10,924 nt of DNA, taken from an uncultured Coriobacteriaceae bacterium (lineage in GTDB: Bacteria > Actinomycetota > Coriobacteriia > Coriobacteriales > Eggerthellaceae). The notes beneath the pieces were generated by a model that did no database searches, had not been told where the DNA came from, and saw only the letters and a program-made list of their open reading frames with translations. The position numbers were made by a program, and so were the translations under genes. Below, piece after piece: positions 6,482-10,924 of this stretch (position 1 is its first letter; every line of letters begins with the position of its first letter). The DNA lies in the NCBI GenBank assembly GCA_900550055.1, contig URQU01000054.1, forward strand, positions 1-10,924. Reading direction: 5' to 3'.

Positions 6482-7693
6482 TTACAGTTGCGCGAACGCC
6501 TGCTCGAAATCGGCGATCAGGTCTTCGGCATCCTCTAAGCCGGCGGAGAAGCGGATGAGGCCGTCGCTGATTCCCATCTCGGCGCGCACCTCGGGCGAGA
6601 CGTTGTGGTGCGTCATGCTGGCCGGATGCTGGATAAGGCTTGCCGGGTCGCCCAGGCTCACGGCGATGTGCGACAACTGCAGCGCGTTGAGCAGCTTCTT
6701 GCCCGCCTCGAAGCTGGACATTCCGTTGACATCGTCGGCAAGCTCGAAGGACAGGATTCCCGTTCCCAAGCCGTTCATCTGGGTTTTCACCAGCTCGTGA
6801 TACGGCGAGCTTTCCAGGCCAGGGTACAGCACGCGCTTCACGCACGGCACGCCCTCCAGGTAGCGGGCCACCGCTAGCGCGTTGGCGCAGTGGCGCTCCA
6901 CGCGCATCCCCAGCGTCTGCAGGCCGCGGATGATCAAAAACGCGTCGAACGGGCTGCAGATGGAGCCGCTCGTCTTCGTCACGCCGATGTTCTTGATCAC
7001 CGCGATGTCCTCGGCGCTTCCGATGATCACGCCGGCGATCACGTCACCGTGGCCGTTAAGGTATTTCGTCACGGAATGCAGCACGATGTCGGCGCCGCAC
7101 GCCAGCGGGCGCTGCACAGGCGCGGGCGCGAACGTATTGTCCACCACCACGCGGATACCCTCCCCCACCGTGCGCTTTACGCCGGCGATATCGGTCACCT
7201 TCATAAGCGGGTTCGTGGGCGTCTCAAAGTACACCATCTTCGTGTTCGGCCTGATAGCGGCTGCCACCGCGTCAAGATCGGATGTGTCCACCGGCGTCAC
7301 CTCGATGCCGAACTTCGGCATGACGTCGCGGATGACCACGTTCGTGCAGCCGTACACGCAATCGCCCACGATCACATGGTCGCCGGCCTGCAGAAGGCCC
7401 AGCAGCACCGAACTCACCGCGCCCATGCCGCTGCCGGCGGCCACGCAATCCTCGCCACCCTCGATGGCGGCCATCTTCAGCTCAAGCGTGCGCACGGTCG
7501 GGTTGCCGCCGCGTGAGTACACGTAGCCCGGCGTCGCGCCGTCGAACTTCGCCATGCCGTCCTCCACGCTGTCGAAGCAGAACGTGGAAGTCTGGTAAAT
7601 CGGCGTCGCCAGCGCGCCGAACGCCGGATCAGGCTCCTGACCAGCATGGATGGCGCGCGTCATGAAACCGGCGTTTTCCAAATCGAATGCCAT
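6482..7693 (-). CDS. Methionine gamma-lyase-like PLP enzyme (Cys/Met metabolism family)
   Basis: A 403-residue cytoplasmic PLP enzyme. Methionine gamma-lyases cleave methionine to methanethiol, 2-oxobutanoate and ammonia. Conserved sites fall almost exactly at Pseudomonas enzyme positions: Tyr59 and Arg61 (YSR), Tyr114 and Cys116 (VYGCT), Asp185 (VVDNTF) and the PLP lysine Lys210 (HSVTKYLNGHGD). Cys116 is characteristic of methionine gamma-lyases, usually another residue in cystathionine lyases and synthases. SLGDPASLIQHPASMTHH and the GLED end also fit. The segment GVTKTSG differs from the LKD seen in Pseudomonas, so substrate preference is open; cystathionine or homocysteine activity is possible. 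The ATG at 7693 follows AAAGGAG at seven bases. A longer frame to 7828 runs into the repeat region and lacks family similarity. A 183-base repeat-bearing gap separates it from the dehydrogenase upstream, so it may have its own promoter. Confidence 0.85.
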   Translation of the reverse strand: MAFDLENAGFMTRAIHAGQEPDPAFGALATPIYQTSTFCFDSVEDGMAKFDGATPGYVYSRGGNPTVRTLELKMAAIEGGEDCVAAGSGMGAVSSVLLGLLQAGDHVIVGDCVYGCTNVVIRDVMPKFGIEVTPVDTSDLDAVAAAIRPNTKMVYFETPTNPLMKVTDIAGVKRTVGEGIRVVVDNTFAPAPVQRPLACGADIVLHSVTKYLNGHGDVIAGVIIGSAEDIAVIKNIGVTKTSGSICSPFDAFLIIRGLQTLGMRVERHCANALAVARYLEGVPCVKRVLYPGLESSPYHELVKTQMNGLGTGILSFELADDVNGMSSFEAGKKLLNALQLSHIAVSLGDPASLIQHPASMTHHNVSPEVRAEMGISDGLIRFSAGLEDAEDLIADFEQAFAQL

Positions 7694-7738
7694 GATGAAT
7701 GCTCCTTTGTATGAATGTATGGGTTGGGAAGCGAACGG

Positions 7739-7863
7739 CGAACAGGGGGCGGAGGTGCGTTCACACGAACGGCTGTCGCGGTGAACGGGGAACGGGGGTT
7801 CGTTCACCAGAGCCATTCGGAAACGCAAAGGGACGCCGTGAACGCACCTCCGTCCCCTGTTCG
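7739..7863. repeat. Inverted pair of a dispersed intergenic repeat
   Basis: The left arm (7739-7764) and right arm (7838-7863) are 26 bases each and exact reverse complements except for one position. The arm core is CGGAGGTGCGTTCAC preceded by GAACAGGGG. They enclose 73 bases that include a smaller palindrome. The element sits between the dehydrogenase stop (7877) and the PLP gene start (7693). A single arm with some changes occurs at 30-60. No flanking target-site duplication or transposase is seen. It could be a REP-like element or a small non-autonomous mobile unit; transcribed, it could fold into a long stem between the two genes. Confidence 0.7.
7781..7807. repeat. Inner palindrome, probably a decayed repeat copy
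   Basis: GTGAACG (7781-7787) and CGTTCAC (7801-7807) form a seven-base inverted repeat. The right half, GAACGGGGGTTCGTTCAC, looks like the flanking arms with the CGGAGGTG part shortened. It is therefore likely a third, degenerate copy of the same family in this gap. Confidence 0.45.
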
Positions 7864-7876
7864 CGCGTGCTTGCCG

Positions 7877-8986
7877 CTACAGGAACAGCGCCTCGAATGC
7901 GCGGGCGAAACGCGCTTGCTCGGCTGCTCCCGGGCCGACGAACTCGCCGTCGTCGATGTAGCGTGCGAGCGCCTCAACGCCCGCGTCATCGCGCGGAATG
8001 CCGATCTCGGGCAGCGTACCCGGCATGCCCAGCCCGCGCATGAACCGCTGGATTCGGGCAGCCTCGTCGCCTTCGCCGTTGAACACCAACTGCATGATCA
8101 AGCCGATCGCCACCAGTTCGCCATGCAGATACCCGGCGGCGCGTTCCGCATACAGCGTGCGCATGCCGTCGTAGAACTTGTGCGCCAGCGCCGTCTGGTG
8201 AAACCCGCGCGTGAGCGCGCTCACGATGCCGGTAAGCGCAAGGTTCAGGTACACCACCCGCTCAAGCGCCGCGCCCGGCTTGCCCGCGGCAGCCTCTTCG
8301 CAGGCCGCCACAGCGTAGCGCGAAAGCTGCTCGTTGTTCACCAGCGCATACTGGTAGGCGCACCAGCGCTGCACGTCCTGTTCGGCCTCATCAAGCGCTT
8401 GGGCCCCATGCGCCAGCTCGGGAACCTTCGCCATGGCATCCAGCACGCCGGCCGCTATCAGGCGCGGCGGCTGCGTGGCCATGACCTCAAGATCCACCAG
8501 CACCGCGTCGATCTCGCGCTCGTAACGCCACGTGCCGCAAAACGACCCGTCCTCGTGATACATCACGGAAAGCGGCGTGAACGCGGCGCACGTGGCAACG
8601 CTCGTGGGCACCATCGCCACCGGCCAGCCGCCCGTGGCGGCAACGGCTTTCGCCAGGTCCATCACGCGCCCGCCGCCGATGCCCACAACCACGTCGCAAC
8701 CCGCCGCGCGAGCCGCACCCGAAAGCCGCTTCGCCGCCTCGTACGACACGGGGCAGTCGCAAACCTCAACGCAAAACGGCACGCCCGCCGCCTCAAGCGA
8801 CGCCGCCGCACGCTCACCTGCCACGCGCCAGCCGTTCGGCCCGGCAACCGCGAACGCCTTCTTCCCCAGCCGCGCAACCTCGCAGCCCAGCTGGTCAAGA
8901 GCGGTCGCACCCTGCAGGTAACGCCCGGCGCCCGTCTTGTACGCCGTGTCGACGAACTCCCCGTTCGCCATATTCGCCATTCCCAT
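7877..8986 (-). CDS. Iron-containing alcohol dehydrogenase, glycerol-dehydrogenase-like family
   Basis: A protein of about 369 residues from the group III metal-dependent alcohol dehydrogenase superfamily, an NAD(P)-dependent oxidoreductase. The nucleotide motif is VVVGIGGGRVMDLAKAVA at about 99-116. The metal ligands fit Asp183 (GVLDAMAK), His269 (LAHKFYDG) and His288 (YLHGELVAIG), with spacing near that of GldA. The segment PTSVATCAAFTPLSVMY differs from canonical glycerol dehydrogenase, where the equivalent STDAPTS supplies a substrate-contacting Asp; here that position is Cys. From memory, a TCAA-TPLSV pattern marks the branch containing E. coli YbdH/HcxA, reported to reduce 2-oxobutanoate and 2-oxoglutarate. 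So a 2-oxoacid reductase is at least as likely as a polyol dehydrogenase. The start is uncertain among GTG 8989, ATG 8986, ATG 8980 and ATG 8971; no ribosome site decides. It begins only a few bases after the permease stop, so the two are probably cotranscribed. Confidence 0.82.
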   Translation of the reverse strand: MGMANMANGEFVDTAYKTGAGRYLQGATALDQLGCEVARLGKKAFAVAGPNGWRVAGERAAASLEAAGVPFCVEVCDCPVSYEAAKRLSGAARAAGCDVVVGIGGGRVMDLAKAVAATGGWPVAMVPTSVATCAAFTPLSVMYHEDGSFCGTWRYEREIDAVLVDLEVMATQPPRLIAAGVLDAMAKVPELAHGAQALDEAEQDVQRWCAYQYALVNNEQLSRYAVAACEEAAAGKPGAALERVVYLNLALTGIVSALTRGFHQTALAHKFYDGMRTLYAERAAGYLHGELVAIGLIMQLVFNGEGDEAARIQRFMRGLGMPGTLPEIGIPRDDAGVEALARYIDDGEFVGPGAAEQARFARAFEALFL

Positions 8987-8992
8987 CACCCG

Positions 8993-9754
8993 CTAATCCA
9001 TGGTCCAGTCGAGCATGCGGTTCTTGATCTTCTCGAAGATCTGCATGACCACCACCAGCACCAAGATCATGAACAGGAAGCCCGCCCACGTGTTGTCGTA
9101 CAGGCCGAAGTCGGCGTTTTTCTTCACGAAGTAGCCCATGCCGTACTGCGCGCTGTACATCTCGGCGAACACGAGCACCAGAAACGAGCTGCGCAGCGAC
9201 GTGACGAACCCCGACAGGATCGAGGGCATCGCCGCCGGCAAGATCACCTTCGTCAGCTTCTTCGGGCCGGTCAGGCACAGGGTTGCGGCGTTATCCAGGT
9301 AGCGCTTGTCGATGGTCATGATGCCGGTGACCGTGGCGAACAGCGTGGCCCATACCGTGTTGTAGACGATCAGGAACATGGAGGCCGCCGTGAACGACGG
9401 CGCCAGATGCAACGCGAACGGCGACAGCAAAATGGCCGGCACCACGCTGATGGCGTACACGATGGGGTACAGCGTGTCGCGCACGCGGCGGTTCATGCCC
9501 ATGAGCACGCCGAACGCCAGCGCGATGACAGTGCCCAGCACCAAGCTGGGCACCAAAAGGCTCATGGACGAGGCGAAGTTCAGCGGCATGATGTCCGCAT
9601 AGTCGGTGAACGCCTTCCAGATGCGCTCGGGCGTGGGGAACAGCACAGGGTCCAAAATCCCCGCATGCGTGATGCCCCAATACCCGCCGCACATGCCCGC
9701 GATCAGCACTGCGGTGATCCAGTATTTCCTGATGAATGCCGTAACGTGGCCCAT
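8993..9754 (-). CDS. ABC transporter permease, SsuC/TauC type
   Basis: A 253-residue inner-membrane permease of the family that imports sulfonates, nitrate, taurine or pyrimidine-like compounds. It has about six hydrophobic segments, starting with YWITAVLIAGMCGGYW near residues 11-26, followed by the family sequence PTPERIWKAFTDY. Later helices include SLLVPSLVLGTVIALAFGVL, FLIVYNTVWATLFATVTGI and TWAGFLFMILVLVVVMQIF. The cytoplasmic coupling loop with the EAA-like pattern is LDNAATLCLTGPKKLTKVILP followed by AAMPSILSGF. The start at 9754 is fixed by AAGGAAG upstream and an in-frame TAA four codons before it. The substrate-binding gene lies 145 bases upstream. No ATP-binding subunit is in the window; it may lie to the right of the binding protein or elsewhere. 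Substrate is not readable from the sequence. Confidence 0.88.
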   Translation of the reverse strand: MGHVTAFIRKYWITAVLIAGMCGGYWGITHAGILDPVLFPTPERIWKAFTDYADIMPLNFASSMSLLVPSLVLGTVIALAFGVLMGMNRRVRDTLYPIVYAISVVPAILLSPFALHLAPSFTAASMFLIVYNTVWATLFATVTGIMTIDKRYLDNAATLCLTGPKKLTKVILPAAMPSILSGFVTSLRSSFLVLVFAEMYSAQYGMGYFVKKNADFGLYDNTWAGFLFMILVLVVVMQIFEKIKNRMLDWTMD

Positions 9755-9801
9755 ACCGCTTCCTTAACCTCGCTTCTTCGTTCCAGGGCGCATCCGCCCA
9801 G

Positions 9802-9874
9802 CGCCTTGCGCGCTTGCTCCCGCGCACCCGTTCGCGCGCCCTGCAAGGCGCCGCCTGCTCGAGCGACGCCTTGC
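9802..9874 (-). promoter_or_regulatory. Three-copy motif allowing two alternative hairpins between lipoprotein and permease genes
   Basis: On the minus strand the motif occurs as GCAAGGCG (9874-9867), its complement GCGCCTTGC (9851-9843) and GCAAGGCGC (9809-9801). The middle copy can pair with the first (8 bp, 16-base loop that itself holds GCTCGAGC) or with the third (9 bp, about 33-base loop), but not both. The rest of the 145-base gap (9755-9899) holds no gene. No T run follows. It may limit read-through, protect the 3' end of the lipoprotein message, or be chance in GC-rich DNA. Confidence 0.4.
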
Positions 9875-9899
9875 GTTCGCCCCATGTCGGACCTAGGGT

Positions 9900-10924
9900 T
9901 TACGCATCGTAATCGGCGTAGATGTTGTTCATCTTCGTGTAGAACTCGGGGCTTTCGCTTGCGTACTTCTCCGTGCACGCGTCAAGCGCGGCCTTATACA
10001 GCTGCGTGTCGATGTGCTCGTCGATGTTGACGTCTTTTGCGGTGTCGGGGAACAAGCCCATCTCGTCCATCCAGCTCCATGCACGCTCAACCGAGGTACG
10101 GTACGGGTCCAGGTTCAGGCGATAGTGCTCGTTGTCCATGTAGGCATGCACGTAGTCCAGGCTGGAACCGGTCTGCTTCACCACCAGTTCGGCGGTGGCG
10201 TCCTTGTTCTGCTCGTACCAGCACTGCGCGCGCAGCCAGGCGCGCAGCATGGCGGTCACGCCCTCGGCGTTCGCGTCCAGGAACTTCTGCTGGGAAGCAA
10301 CGCGGCAGCAGGAGTAGTCGGGCGTGATGTCGCTGCAGTAGCACATGACGTCCACCTCGGGCATCTGGGAGATGTTGTAGTTTTGCGACGTGCCGCAGAT
10401 GGCGTAGTCGGCCTTACCCGAGCGCACGGCCTCAACGCGGTCGGCATGGTTGGACAGCACGATGGTGGTCACCTCGTCCATGCTATGGCCGGCATCGTAA
10501 AGCGGGCCGAACACAGCGAACTCGTTGCCCGAGCAGGCGACGGTCTTGCCCAGCAGGTCCTCCACGCCGTTCCACTTCGTGCCCGCCTTCGCGATGATCG
10601 GCATGCAGCCGGTGATCATGTAGCCGGCGTAGATGGTCAGGTCCTGACCCGAGGCGATATGGGTGAGCGGCAGGTTCGTGCCGTTGTTGGACAGCACGTC
10701 CACCTTGCCGCTGAACAGGGCCTGGAACGCGTCGTCGGAGCTGGAGAACACGTTCACCTCCACGTTGACGCCCTCTTCGGCAAGATAGCCCTGCGCATCG
10801 GCGATGGCGTTGAAGATGTGGCCGTCGTTGGTGGTGCCCAGGCGCACGGTCGGCGCATCCTTGGAACCGACGGCGGAAGCGCCGTCCGAGGAAGAGGCGT
10901 TGGAAGAGCAGCCGCCCAACGCCA
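9900..10924 (-). CDS. Substrate-binding lipoprotein of an ABC importer (SsuA/TauA/NMT1-THI5-like), 5' end missing
   Basis: A periplasmic-type binding protein tethered by lipid. The frame runs off the right edge; the last codons in view read A-L-G-G-C, a lipobox, so the mature protein begins at that Cys (codon 10910-10908) and only the signal peptide is lost. About 336 mature residues follow. A Ser-rich linker precedes PTVRLGTTNDGHIFNAIADA, then GYLAEEGVNVEV, FQALFSGKVDVLSNNG and AVRSGKADYAICGTS, the usual order in NMT1/SsuA-like proteins binding small anions or heterocycles. It is the specificity subunit for the permease downstream. Besides the lipidated Cys there are nine more cysteines, including CYC and CC close together near the middle, which is many for this family. 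The ligand is not predictable; the downstream methionine gamma-lyase-like gene makes a sulfur compound worth considering. Confidence 0.88.
   Translation of the reverse strand, partial: ALGGCSSNASSSDGASAVGSKDAPTVRLGTTNDGHIFNAIADAQGYLAEEGVNVEVNVFSSSDDAFQALFSGKVDVLSNNGTNLPLTHIASGQDLTIYAGYMITGCMPIIAKAGTKWNGVEDLLGKTVACSGNEFAVFGPLYDAGHSMDEVTTIVLSNHADRVEAVRSGKADYAICGTSQNYNISQMPEVDVMCYCSDITPDYSCCRVASQQKFLDANAEGVTAMLRAWLRAQCWYEQNKDATAELVVKQTGSSLDYVHAYMDNEHYRLNLDPYRTSVERAWSWMDEMGLFPDTAKDVNIDEHIDTQLYKAALDACTEKYASESPEFYTKMNNIYADYDA

Noticed and set aside
7694..7738. Sulfur-related riboswitch upstream of the PLP enzyme gene
   Set aside because: The leader before the ribosome site is short and shows no SAM- or cysteine-responsive motif; only the repeat element lies upstream.
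7694..7828. N-terminal extension of the PLP enzyme
   Set aside because: The extra 45 codons run into the repeat element and have no family similarity, whereas the ATG at 7693 has a good ribosome site and the right length.
7739..7863. CRISPR array or insertion sequence
   Set aside because: There are only two good arms in inverted, not direct, orientation, no regular spacers, no transposase frame and no visible target-site duplication.
7715..10030. Very long plus-strand open frame (771 codons) opposite the dehydrogenase and permease genes
   Set aside because: It crosses several genes and intergenic repeats, has a His/Arg-rich composition typical of antisense GC-rich frames, and shows no domain.

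Overview
The window reads as chromosomal DNA of a GC-rich anaerobe. The best guess is an actinobacterial gut or rumen anaerobe of the Eggerthellaceae (Coriobacteriia) type. Reasons: a Tat-exported DMSO-reductase-family molybdoenzyme with its own FeS, NrfD and TorD-like partners and a divergent TetR regulator, a layout typical of that family, plus roughly 60% GC and cysteine-rich exported proteins. This assignment is inference; no rRNA or species marker is present.

Left block, 1-6470. Reading leftward on the minus strand from about 5600 is an A-B-C-D respiratory set: a catalytic bis-MGD subunit with a twin-arginine signal (5603-3198), a four-cluster ferredoxin subunit (3194-2580), an NrfD/PsrC-type membrane anchor (2568-1387) and a TorD-type chaperone (1318-557). 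A hairpin followed by a T run, resembling an intrinsic terminator, lies between the anchor and chaperone genes. Past the chaperone is a frameshifted remnant of a second TorD-like gene (520-229); the first 228 bases hold no gene I can support. Divergent from the operon on the plus strand is a TetR-family regulator (5868-6440). The 264-base shared intergenic region carries two inverted repeats that are candidate control sites. The reductase probably passes quinol electrons through NrfD and the FeS subunit to a periplasmic-side acceptor; the acceptor cannot be read from sequence. The position where family members usually carry the Mo ligand lies in an atypical Gly/Gln/Asn-rich stretch.

Right block, 6471-10924. 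A perfect 16-bp palindrome separates the convergent tetR gene from a second minus-strand set: an SsuA/TauA/NMT1-type lipoprotein cut by the right edge (10924-9900), an SsuC/TauC-type ABC permease (9754-8993), an iron-containing alcohol dehydrogenase of the glycerol-dehydrogenase superfamily (8986-7877) and a methionine gamma-lyase-like PLP enzyme (7693-6482). No ATPase gene is in view. The dehydrogenase lacks the Asp of canonical glycerol dehydrogenase and resembles the 2-oxoacid-reducing YbdH/HcxA branch, so a lyase making 2-oxobutanoate next to a candidate 2-oxoacid reductase is a plausible pathway link.

Repeats: a 26-bp element (GAACAGG, then CGGAGGTGCGTTCAC) occurs twice as a near-perfect inverted pair at 7739-7863 with a degenerate copy between the arms, and again at 30-60. 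It looks like a dispersed intergenic repeat family. A second oddity is a three-copy 8-9 bp motif between the lipoprotein and permease genes that allows two mutually exclusive hairpins.
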